From Gnetum montanum (Eukaryota; Streptophyta; Gnetopsida; Gnetales; Gnetaceae), in contig MNCI01021409.1 in NCBI GenBank assembly GCA_015680685.1, positions 204,655-256,238 on the forward strand: DNA of 51,584 bases, given 5' to 3'. Under the pieces are notes generated by a model that saw nothing but the letters and a program-made list of their open reading frames with translations, was not told where the DNA came from and ran no database searches. This document shows, one piece after another, positions 23,517 to 33,830 of this stretch. The translations under genes and the position numbers were made by a program. Each line of letters opens with the position of its first letter. Within the stretch, counting starts at the first letter, position 1.

Positions 23517-24826
23517 TATGACGTCTGAAAATGTCAATGGCTGGAACACCAAGAGGTCACTGGGCATACAACCTAACCCCAAATCTGTGAGAGGGTCGTG
23601 CTGGAGAAAACAAAAATAGGTTACCCTAAACGATCTTGCCAATTAGACAAGGACTTACGTGGTGTTAAAATGACTATGTGTGAGAAGAGTTTATACTACA
23701 TTACTTGCGGGCATCAGGTCTGACTAAGCTAGAGCATAGCAAGGTGTCTTGACTTGATAATAGTGACATGAACATGCAAATATGTATGAAAAAGTGAGAA
23801 AATACAAGTGTTATGCTAAATGCCAAAGAGAAATGCTTGAGAAATGCAATAGAGTTTGAGAACAGCAATGCACCACCCCAAAAGAGGAAGCATAGCTAAT
23901 TCACAAAGGGTCTCAAAAGATAGTGTACAATAGGTGCAGTGGGAGCACAGTCATAGCCTCGATGGTGTTAAGCTGTGAAGTTTAGTACTCACTGTGTTGA
24001 ATTGTGATTACCAGGTTGGTAGCCACAGTGTACCTTATGATCTTCTATAGGGCTGCAATGGGACTGCAGTGTACCATGTGGTTTAACTGTGCCTTTCTTC
24101 CGATGTGGTGTGCTCTGGGTCTTGTTCACCCACGGAGCTAACTACCAAGATGCTAAAGTGCCAAATGCCAAATGGAGGTGCCAACTGCCTTATTGGTAAA
24201 AAAATGGAAGCCAACCCCTCTCTTTCCCCTTGCCTCCTCTAAAACACTAGGATGCAGGGGTACTTATAGGGCTAGGGTTAGTCCAAAATGCGAATCAAGT
24301 ACCACATGGTAGTGTAGTCGGTGGGACCATGGGACACTGGTTGTTGGGCTCGTCCAGTGTTACATGTGGGACACAGGATGCTGGTTGCTATGCTAGACAA
24401 AGTGCTATGCTACGCTATGCTACACAGCTTGACATGGTGCCACGCTGCGCTACGCTACACACCGTGACCAGGTGCTATGCTGCGCTACGCTACACACCGT
24501 GACATGGTGCTATGCTGCATATTGTGACAAGGTGCTATGCTATGCTAAGTTGCACAACGTGACATGGTGCTACATGACACTATACTGCACAGCTTGACAT
24601 GGTGCTACGTTGCATAGCATGACAGGGTGCTATGCTACACTACACAGCATAACATGTGAATCTGCAAAAAGTGCCATCATCCTAACACTTAGAAAAATTT
24701 TGCAAATTTAGTAGTTGGAGCTGACTACACTCAACACTTGGAAAAATATGGGCAAAGTGCCACTGTTTTGACACTTAACCAAATTAGCAGTCGAGATGCC
24801 GAGACCTAAAATTTTGTGGTGTTTCA
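23517..24826 (-). repeat. Element B 5' LTR
   Basis: Right member of the B LTR pair (minus-strand 5' LTR), next to the primer-binding site. On minus it starts TGAAACACCACAAAATTT, like the LTR of C. Confidence 0.88.
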
Positions 24827-24831
24827 ATAAC

Positions 24832-25226
24832 AAGGATTGGAGTTGAGGGTAAAGAAGTATTAATTAAGAAAATAATTAAATAATTAAACTAAGTGAATGC
24901 TGCAATGATGAAGTAATCTCAATCTTTATTTTTGGTCATGTGCATGTCCAAGTACGTCACACTCGAATAAAGGTGCCATACAATTACAACCATCACATTG
25001 TGGGCATGCACTAGGAGAAAGCGCTGAGAAGAACTAAAAATGATAATTAACTCCTAACTGAACTACTACTTTCCTCCATGCACCTACATGTGTATTTATA
25101 GGCCTGCATAGGAGTCACGATATCACGTATCCGATATCATTATTTAGGTCACAATATCGCATACAGGATATCATGGGTCCGATATCGTGAGTTTGATATT
25201 GGAGCCTAATGAATCATGATTCATCA
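24832..25226 (-). repeat. Element D 3' LTR, proximal part
   Basis: It continues the D LTR after element B and ends TCATCA, the inverted match of TGATGA at 15884. It contains clustered GATATC-type words (25120-25200). The right D LTR is cut before this part, so no second copy exists for comparison. Confidence 0.7.
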
Positions 25227-25238
25227 TACCCCCACAAC
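25227..25238 (-). promoter_or_regulatory. Element D polypurine tract
   Basis: On minus GTTGTGGGGGTA stands directly before the LTR start TGATGA, the expected place for plus-strand priming. Confidence 0.65.
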
Positions 25239-25385
25239 TGAATGAAAACTCGTCCTCGAGTCGAACAAAATGAGAAAAAGCCCCAATGATTACATAGTGG
25301 ATAGGTATGGGATTATTAAGTAACTAGGAATTTATTCATGCCATAGTGGAGACTTGAATTGAACAAAATTCAGACACACACAAAA

Positions 25386-27191
25386 TTAAAAAATTGCAAA
25401 ATTGTAAAATTGCAAAATTTTATTGGAACTCATGTGGTTCCAGGTGGTAGTGGCTCCTCTATGGGTCGCTTCCCCTTGTCTTATGCTCCAGGTTTTAGGA
25501 TCAGGTGGCTCTGAAGGAGTGCCTATAGCTTTACCTTTTTGGTTCAGGGATCCTATGTCATCCATGCTGATGCTCCAATGTTTGATGGAGTCAGCACTTC
25601 CCATGGACATAGCAATTGCAGAAACATCTAATTTGCTTTGACGTACGAAGCTGAAAATAGCTATTGTTCCTCCTCGTAGGCTCTAGCTTTATCCTTATAG
25701 TCCTGGTAATCTATAAGCCATCGAGCCAAGTTTTCCACAACATCTTTCTGCCCCTAGTAGCTAGCATTGGCCACCTCCAATTCATAATTTGCAAGTTCTA
25801 GCCTTTGCAATGTTTTCTTGTGTTCCATAAATTCTATTTCATATTTGGTGTAGGTGGTAACTACCTGCTTCTCCAACTCTGTCCTCTGGCATCCTACGGT
25901 TGACATGGCTAGATTGGCATATCGCAAGTTTACTAATTCCATGTACTCTGTATGATCTTGGATCTGTAGGTCCTAGCTTTTGGGCTCTGCCTGGTGGGTG
26001 AATGCATATGTGTCCAATATGGCCCGCCAATTAGCATGTTGACCACTTAAGGTGTTCATGTGGGCCTTGGCCATATTGATCTCTTTCTCGATGACTTGCT
26101 TGTACATCCCCACTTGGTCTCTGAAATGCTCTTTTAATTTTTCATGTTGCTTGGCTTCATTTTTCCATGCACTTATTTCAATGGTCGTCTTTTGACGGAT
26201 TACATGTACCTCCTCCATTGAGAGGATTCGATTCTCTCTGGCCAAGTGATTCATGTCTTGGCTAACCCTGACCAACTATTCTCATAACTATTGAAAATTT
26301 TTTTCGAGAACATTCTTCTATTTCTCCATAGTGGTCAACCGAAGATTATCCATGATAAGATATTTATTCTCTTCTTGTAAGGCCTTGAGTGCTTTGGCAT
26401 GCACGTATGTTTGCGCTTGTGCCTTTGAAGTATCCCAATCAACCTTCTCCTTCTCCTCCGCCACTCTTTTATTATCCACCAATAGTTTATTAAGCTACTC
26501 TATCCTGAAAGTATCTAGCTAGTCTACAAGAATGAATTGAGATGGGTCCCACTATGCAACTTGTTACCAACTCTACCTCTACATGCTCAGCCCTGATCTC
26601 TACTATGACCAGCTTTCCTTTGGTGGAGATGAGGTCTAATTGTGTTGTTGTGACATCTTGTGAGATTTCAAACAAGGACATCATTACTTGTCTTGTCTGC
26701 AGCAACTGATCAAGGACATCCTCATGCTTTGCAAGAATCATCGAGGAACCGGCATAACAAGGACATTGAAAGATTCTTTGATGTGGTCTATGACCACTTC
26801 TATGACTCCCATTGCATCTTGGTGCTACATGACCACTACTATGGCCCCTTCACTAGTCTCTAGTTATAGCTGAAAGGATGCAGTGTTCCCTAAAATCTAT
26901 TGTGATCAATGTGTCTCCCCTCCTCCTATTTGGATGGACACTTTACCCCATGCATGATCTATAGAAACTATGGACCATACAGTGTCGTCGATGATGTGGA
27001 AGAGATTGGCATCATTACGACTTCTCCAACTGACCGTCTTAGCGATCGCCTTGAGATGACACATCGGTGGTCGATAATCCTACGATGGTGGTAATGATTA
27101 GTCTCACTAGCTTGTGTTGGGCCCTGCTTCTTGTTGTTGATTGGGCCTTGTGCTTGGGAGTTAGCTAGGCCCTACAGTTTGAGTTGTAGTG
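25386..27191 (-). pseudogene. Element D sense ORF, coiled-coil part (broken)
   Basis: Read on minus, this is the continuation of the ORF interrupted by element C: the frame runs from QKVGP (45231 side) into TTTQTVGP (27191 side) across the insertion. It then gives a long heptad-rich region: LARENRILSMEEVHVIRQK, WKNEAKQHEKLKEHFRDQVG and ELEKQVVTTYTKYEIEFMEH, with few prolines. Blocks lie at 26741-26490, about 26490-26290, 26275-25973, 25942-25754 and 25610-25386, separated mostly by single stops. It resembles exon 7 of the antisense genes in overall type but not clearly in sequence. Function unknown. Confidence 0.65.
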
Positions 27192-27196
27192 GGCCC
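27192..27196. repeat. Element C target-site duplication, left
   Basis: GGCCC directly before TGAAACACCA; the same five bases follow the 3' LTR at 45231-45235. Confidence 0.85.
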
Positions 27197-27430
27197 TGAA
27201 ACACCATAAAGTTCTGAGCTTAGTACTTCTCCAACAAGAATCGAGCTAAGTCATGATGCTCCCCAGCATGACTGAAGCTTGAGGGCCCCATAGACAGCTT
27301 CATGTAGAGTCAAACTCAACAAGAAATAGTTCCCTGGGACCCGCTGAAGATTATGGCGACATCTGGCATCAAACCTAGTAGATTTTGAACTCAAAAAACC
27401 TGATTTTCACTAAGTATGTAGCAAGTATTC

Positions 27431-27625
27431 AACGTATACACCCAGCGTATATGCCTAGTGTGTACAGCGTATACGCCCAATGTGTACAGCGTATATGCCT
27501 AGTGTGTACAACGTATACACCCAATGTGTACAGCGTATACACCCAATGTGTACAGCGTATACACCCAATGTGTACAGCGTATACACCTAGTGTGTACAGC
27601 GTGTACGCCCAGTGTGTAGTACAAC
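27431..27625. repeat. 22-bp minisatellite in the C LTR
   Basis: The word TACAGCG recurs at 27463, 27485, 27507 (variant), 27529, 27551, 27573 and 27595, a strict 22-bp period. Units contain the palindrome GCGTATACGC or GTATAC variants. The 3' LTR has a shorter, more diverged array (about 44145-44280). Confidence 0.92.
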
Positions 27626-28005
27626 ATATACCAATCAAAGCTCTCCAGAACTGTGTTAGATCAAGTCCAACCAAGCTGAACACCTGCAGGCAGCATTCTT
27701 GTAACATCTGAATTCAAATCTGAGGGTCGAATTTCATGCTTCCTACTGTAGTAGTAGTTTGTAAAAATAACTTCTTTTGTTTTAGTCAAGTCTGTACATC
27801 AAGTTCACACGCCCAGCATGTACATGCTGGCGTACAACAGTATACGCTAGCGTGCAGCAATATATGCTGGCGTGCAGCATGCTGTACATTTGTAAAATTT
27901 CATTCTTTCACACTTGGTCAACGTGCCACATGTCACTCGACCTGAGAGTCCAGCATCCCATGGCCAATCATCCCCTCTCAGATCTGATTCTAACATCTAA
28001 ACCTG

Positions 28006-28012
28006 TATAAAA
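28006..28012 (+). promoter_or_regulatory. Candidate TATA box of the C LTR
   Basis: TATAAAA after CCTG, conserved at 44644-44650 in the 3' LTR. It would place the retroelement transcript start near 28035, about 540 bp before the LTR end. Confidence 0.55.
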
Positions 28013-28584
28013 ATCCTGATTTTTGACCAGTTCAGGGTTTGAAAGAAAATTAAAATGATCAGAGTAAAAATTTGGGGTAATCCACACAAAGAGAACATCC
28101 AGAATGCTTAATCCTAGACGTTGGACTTCCATCCTGCACACTGAGCATACAGCCTTTACGCTATGCTTGTAGTCGAATCCAGCGAACAATCATCCCCCTA
28201 CATCCACCGGAGCCTTCCATCCGCCTTGTATCAAATTCACAACTGCGTTAGACCGGTGCATTGTAACCTTCCGTTTTGCAATAATATTGCACATTTTTTT
28301 GCTAAGATTTGTTACAGTTTTTGGTTCATTATTGTATGCTTATTGTTTACGTTCCTGTACATTTAGGCTCCGTTTAACATTAGTTACGCCATTTATGTAT
28401 AACCCAACGTACAGTATAACGGTGTACGTTCAAGGAAATCCTTGTTTGATCCACGTGCAGATCATTCAAGGTACTCTACCAGCTTGCCCTCAAGTGAAGG
28501 TGGGGTCTTCTGTGCTTGTCTGGGGATCTCCTGGTTTCTATTTCATTCCAATCAGAGACCGACGATTTCGAACAAGATAGAAAA

Positions 28585-28602
28585 TGGCACTAGAAGGAGG
28601 GC
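28585..28602 (+). other. Element C primer-binding site
   Basis: TGGCACTAGAAGGAGGGC, ten bases after the LTR end; identical to the site of element B on minus (23494-23511). Confidence 0.75.
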
Positions 28603-28849
28603 CTAAAACTGTCTAAATCTAACTTGATCTCACACACCTGCTCCCTGTACTACCGACCTACTACTGGGCATCCTCAAACTCAACAATTTCAAACCTCCAA
28701 AATTAGTACCTTGTTCTGCAACACTCCCAGCGTCTACACACTGCAAACATTCCTAGCGCCTACATGTTGTAAACATCCCATGCTATAAACATCAAAACCT
28801 GTACGTTGAAGACTCAGTCTACATGCCGCTCTGAAAACCTATACGTTGT

Positions 28850-29085
28850 AGATCCTGTTAACACGCTACCCAGCCCACTTGCATGCTGTACGCTATAGAC
28901 CCTATCTACACGCTGCCCAGCCCACTTGCACGTTGTACCCTGTAGACCCTACCTACACGTTGCCTAGGCCACTCGCACGCTGTATGCTGTAGACCCTATC
29001 TACACACTGCCCAGGCCACTTGCACGTTGTACGCTGTAAACCCTATCTACATGTAGCCGAGCCCACTTGCACATTGTATGTTGTC
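28850..29085 (+). repeat. 47-bp minisatellite in the C leader
   Basis: CCACT recurs at 28875, 28922, 28969, 29016 and 29063, an exact 47-bp period over about five copies. Units contain GTAGACCCTATCTACACGCT, itself partly self-complementary (GTAGA/TCTAC). It lies in the untranslated leader before gag. Confidence 0.9.
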
Positions 29086-29152
29086 TCCATACGCTGGTCG
29101 TTAAAGCCTATACGCTGAGATCCAGTCTATACACTGTACGCTGCAAACTTAG

Positions 29153-31500
29153 ATGTATGCTAATAAGTATACCCCTTTCACATCCCTTCCACCATGTTAT
29201 ATTCACAACCGTTTCATCATGAACACTGTGGATCCCAACGCTTCAACCAAACCCATCATGAATATCGTAGGCCCCATGGCCATTCAACAACCTGTAGCAC
29301 AACCCACAGCGGGATCTCGTCGGTCTCTCAAACTGCAAGGAAGGAACCCGTCATTTAACATTATAACACAAGAGCAATATAATTTCATATGTGTAAAAAT
29401 CCAAGCTGGCCTAGCAGTGGATCAAGCTGAAATGGAGGTTAAGAGACAATACGAACTGTTTCATAAGGGAGGACATGAGTTTATCCCTTCCCCGCACGAC
29501 ATCATCCCTCTCCCTGAGCACTACTTTCAGCTCATCTCACAGTTCCTCCTAGCAAGGAATCAGCCTCTAGACCAGCCCATGTGAAAATCCCAAATAGAGG
29601 AGGAAGATAATTTCGTGGCTCAATCTGAGCATGAGGATTCATATCATACCCTCAGCTCACAAACTTACGCAAGCCCGTTGTTTCACCCATTCATGGGGGA
29701 GACAACATCCTTCCAGCCATTTAAAATCACTCAAGCACATGTGCCTCAACAAGAGGCATTCACTCTCGTCCCCGCTCCTCCTATGACCGATGCGCAATTC
29801 AATACGCGACCCCTCTCCATTATTCCTCCCATCACCATGTCATCATCTCTCTTACAAATGCAACCACAACTCCCTTAGCCCAATGTAGGCATCACACTAC
29901 CATCTTAGATCCTTGGAATGCCATCTGTGATACTGGCTTCTATGGCTCCTCACTATATACCTCGGATACAAACTTAGGGAGCACATTTCGTGGTCGCAAC
30001 TCAACAAGTGCAAAGTATTCCCTCGTGAACCACAACGAGGCAATGGGCTACGACCGGTGTGCAACTGCATCAACCCCTCCATCACAATATGCCTCCTCTC
30101 GCAATCCCATCCATGAACATCCCCCAGATACAACAACAACGGCAACAACAGCAATAACAGCCCTTCCCTTATGGCATGCCACCTTTAGCAATGCCCGTAA
30201 TAAACATACCACAAACGTAATTGCTGACTGCTCAATTTTTTGCCTTCCCGCCCACCGTGCAACAGTCCAACCTTCCCATGTCACAGCAACCTATTGCTTC
30301 ACCCAATGCTCAAGACTAGACAGATGCTAAAAAAATGATGCAAGAACTTACTGAGGAGGTAAGATGCCTTAAAACAGCTAACAGCAAAGAGTTTAAGGTC
30401 TTGGACTTTTACCAAGATGATCCTATTAGTTCTTCAGTGCTGCCATTGACGTTGCCAAAAGGCGTCTCTGCCTCAATTGACCAAATACAACGAGGAGGGA
30501 GACCCCAACACCCATCTAGTCACATTTAGATTAGAAAGTTTATTACTTCAGGCATGGCCTCATGCAATCCTGCATGTCTTCGCCATGTCCCTTACGGGGA
30601 AAGCATTAGACTGGTACCAGGCTCTACCGCGCAATCCTATTTCTTCCCTGGAAGACCTTTTACACCAGTTCGTGACTAGGTTTAAATATAATCTAAAACC
30701 TAAAGCTACATTAGACAGCCTAATACAGGTGAAACAAGCACCCCTTGAGCCTATACAGAAATTCATTCAGAGATGGAGTGCTGCGTTGAATGAACTCCAT
30801 GAAATGATACCTGAGACTTACTTTCTCATGATCTTAAAGGGAGCAGTAAATGATTTCATCAAATCTAAGTTGTACTACCTAAATGCATGCACTCTAAACC
30901 AAGCCTTTGTCTAGATAAAGAACATAGAAGAGGCAGCACAAAACAGTCATGACCCCGCCTACATAGCCTTTAAAAATCAACATACTAAAAAAGATAAGGA
31001 AAAGGCTAAACCAACAGTGGCAGCATTAGTAGAGACTCAACGAATAGCTACCCAACAACAAGCTAAACCACCTACCACCCTCGCTGGCTACACTAAATGT
31101 CCCTCTAATGCTACACCCGGGCCATCCACATCCCAAGACGTTACACCAAGCCAAGTGCCAAATTTTGAGAGGAGAGACCCCTCTCAGTACACACCACTAT
31201 CCATGAAACCTTCACAACTGTTCGACCAACTACTAAAGGCTGGGCTGATGAAGCATAAGCAGTTGTCCCCCGTAGCAATTTAGAGACATGATCGATTTTG
31301 CCAATTGATTGACAACCCGGGCTTGGCGACCCCGGACGAGCCCCCAGTTCCAAGAGGCTTCAGGGTAGACCGTTTCTGTGAATACCATCAACAAAATGGA
31401 CATGGCACAGACTATTGCTTCACTTTGAAGCAAGATATTCAATGAATGATCGATGTAGGCGAGATCACATTTGACGAGGCTAACCCAGTCAAACCGAAAA
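29153..31500 (+). pseudogene. Element C gag (broken)
   Basis: The ORF opens at 29153; a second ATG at 29219 may be the true start. The N-terminal half (29153-30320) is Pro/Gln-rich with a CAACAA tract and stops. The core begins with FKVLDFYQDDPIS (about 30390), shifts frame near 30477 into KYNEEGDPNTHL, and continues with MSLTGKALDWYQAL and LMILKGAVNDFIKSKLYYL. A zinc knuckle follows at 31377-31430, FCEYHQQNGHGTDYCFTLK, the C-x2-H...H-x4-C type usual in this branch. It would form the particle and bind RNA. Stops lie in the core and after the knuckle. Confidence 0.88.
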
Positions 31501-31938
31501 ACCAGTCCATGGGTATATATAAAGATCCCCCTGAACACCAAAGAGGCACCCTACATGATCAACACTATTTACGCAGATAATAGCAGTGAAATGCCCAGGA
31601 AACCTTTCGTGGTTCATGTTCCCTCCACCCCACAAACATCATTACAAACTACATATCCCTCATGTGGTCCTCCTACCTCACGCAAACCTTTTGTCATTCA
31701 AGTGCCTCCTGTTGTGGCGACAATGCAAGTGTCGCCCCACACTAAACCGTTTGTCGTTAGGATGCCTCCTACTGATACAACTGCTGGCATGACACCGTCA
31801 AATCGACTTACCCCCTTTGTGGTCTGGGTGCCACCAGCGATTGCTATGGTAGAGGCAACAATAGTGACCCACCCTGCTCCATTTGTCATTCAAGTCCCGA
31901 AACAACCCCGTGTTCCAACTCCACATGCTCCCACATAA
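31501..31938 (+). pseudogene. Element C gag-protease linker with PFVI-VP repeats
   Basis: The open frame carries at least five copies of P-F-V-(I/V)-x-(V/M)-P, for example KPFVVHVP, KPFVIQVP, KPFVVRMP, TPFVVWVP and APFVIQVP, spaced about 20-30 residues apart. Homologous repeats are in A and B. The region downstream to 32160 is basic and Glu/Arg-rich. I know no named domain; interaction with protease or a host protein is conceivable but unsupported. Confidence 0.7.
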
Positions 31939-32309
31939 CCCACACGAGAACGCCTGGTAGACAAGCTCACGAGGGAACGTTTAGAGAAGGAACATTCGGC
32001 AAAGGAACAACGACTGGCACTGGAGCCTCCGAGGCCAACCCCATTAAGCGCAGTGCCTATGACTCCCACCAACAATGAACCAAACATGTGCTGCAAAAGG
32101 GAAGAACTAAGAGCACAACCCATCTCAACACCAACAGCACAGAAAGCAACACGAAATCCACCCCGCGCGAGATACGATTATTAGGTCCAATGGATCAAGT
32201 GGCTTTGGACAAGAATGCACCCAATGGAAAAGACTTAGCTAACGCCCTGACATAGGTCACCTAGGATCTTAAACAAAATAACACATCATTAAGCTTATAT
32301 GACCTTGTC

Positions 32310-33265
32310 TTGACCTCATCAATTCATCGTGAAGCCCTGGTACAAATGTTGATGTCGATCCCTGTTAGCAAGAACCTACCCACGAATGAGCCCTCTATAC
32401 ATGCAATCATGTCTAAACACCAAGAATCCAAACCCAAATCATTAAACTTCCATCTAGAAAATGTTAAAATAAATGAGATAATAGGAGATGTCACTCACGA
32501 ACCCATGTTCATAACCATACAAGTCAATCAGTTCAAGATACATCGGGTACATGTAGACGATGGAGCAACCACAAATGTGGTACCTTACTCCGTTATCGAA
32601 CAATTGGGCCTTATAGACTTAATCAAGCCAATGGCTACAACCTGTCTAAAGTCTTTTAATGGGTCACGAGTATTTGTCAAGGGTACATTGACCTTGGACT
32701 TCATATTAGGGGATCGGTTCCCCACCTCGCTGACTTTGTGGTTATCGATGAGATTCCTGGCTTCAACTTAATTTTGGGGCGACCCTAGTTAGCCCAATTA
32801 AAAATGGTGTCTTCCCCCATCCATCAAGAAATTCACATACCATATGAAGGGGGTGAGATCATTATCCATGGAGATACTGCTACCTCCACCATCTCATCTC
32901 ACATGGAAGCAAACCCAAGCTCTGAAGTTAAATTCGAAGAGCCCAAACTGCGTGACCCACAATGCGAACATAAACTCGAAAAACTTATGACGAAAAAAAC
33001 AAATAACACCCGAAAGGATGACCAGCACATCGAGGGTGATTCCTTAGAAACCATGGAAACAACATTTAAAATAGAAGCGTCCAAAAGTATTGACTCAAAA
33101 CTCGCTCCATTAGACGTCTCCTGGTCAGAGTTACCTTTCAATGTAATCAGCGAAGGAGATGCCGAATATCGAATTGTCCTTGTCAAATACCACACTACCA
33201 TGAAAAAAAATAAAAAATATGCTAAACAATTAGTAAACACAAGACATCGTCCAAAACGACGCTAA
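32310..33265 (+). pseudogene. Element C aspartic protease (broken)
   Basis: The retropepsin-type domain has IPVSKNLPTNEPSIHAIM, then the active site VHVDDGATTNVVP with the likely catalytic Asp codon at 32556-32558, then LKSFNGSRVFVKG and, after a frameshift near 32750, ILGRP-like ILGRP/ILGDP remnants and HIPYEGGEIIIHGD (from about 32826). A charged tail runs to 33265. DDG replaces the usual DTG or DSG in all three elements. It ends just before the spacer leading to the antisense gene. Confidence 0.8.
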
Positions 33266-33830
33266 ACTATCACATGTCCACAATGACATAAAACTAGCCA
33301 CGGCCAAAAATGGCCGGGTTACCAAGAAACCCACCAACATCACTTGAAACTTCTCTTGTTTACACATGGCCTGAAATGGCCTTAAACTAGACCATTTTCT
33401 TACACTTTTCTTTCGCAAATTCAAGTTCATTATTCGAATTTATGCTTACATTGTCGTGTTATCAGTTACAGTTTTTCTTTACATTTCCCTTTTCACAATT
33501 ATTCTTCGATTATGATTACATTCCTACTTGCATTCCTACTTCATGCATTTCACTTAAACAACAAAACAAACAAAACATTTTACATTGCCGCATCATGTTT
33601 ACATTTAAACAAAAATAGCCAAAAAAACAAAAAGATTTCCACTTTAAATCCACGTTTGTCAGTGTTCAAACAAACTCAAAATTCAAATATATATATATAT
33701 ATAGTCATATACCGTTGGATAATTATAACAGTTAAATGATTCCATTCATTAGCTCATGTACAACCCAAGGCAAAACATTTAGTTTATGACGCATGTAAAA
33801 ATATGAGCCATGATAATTTCAAAATGAAAA
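33266..33830. other. Spacer between protease and antisense gene, with motif cluster
   Basis: No ORF is supported. Words such as ATGACATAAAACTAGCC (about 33282) and GGCCTTAAACTAGACC (about 33377) are copies of the lineage motif. The rest is AT-rich with an AT dinucleotide run near 33690. It may hold the 3' end of the antisense transcript and the donor side of a retroelement intron; I could not pick a donor. Confidence 0.5.

Larger units (their letters stand above)
16359..24826 (-). mobile_element. Element B: gag-protease-only LTR retrotransposon of the A/B/C lineage
   Basis: LTRs of about 1.31 kb lie at 16359-17665 and 23517-24826. On minus they start TGAAACACCACAAAATT; the 3' copy ends GACGTCACA and the 5' copy GACGTCATA. 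Flanks ATTAC (16354-16358) and ATAAC (24827-24831) fit a 5-bp target-site duplication with one mismatch. The order on minus is LTR, primer-binding site, minisatellite leader, gag, PFVI-VP linker, protease, motif cluster, purine tract, LTR. RT, RNase H, integrase and the antisense gene are all absent, so it is non-autonomous. The segment before its 3' LTR resembles the corresponding part of C, which points to an internal deletion of a C-like parent. Confidence 0.85.
27197..28574 (+). repeat. Element C 5' LTR
   Basis: 1378 bp against 1319 bp for the 3' copy; much of the difference is in copy number of the 22-bp repeats. It contains a perfect palindrome CCAGCATGTACATGCTGG at 27813-27830, which is imperfect in the 3' copy. 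Confidence 0.92.

Noticed and set aside
27385-27711. Tyr/Val/Cys-rich repeat ORFs on both strands
   Set aside because: They read the 22-bp LTR minisatellite; 22 is not a multiple of three and the array is LTR DNA.
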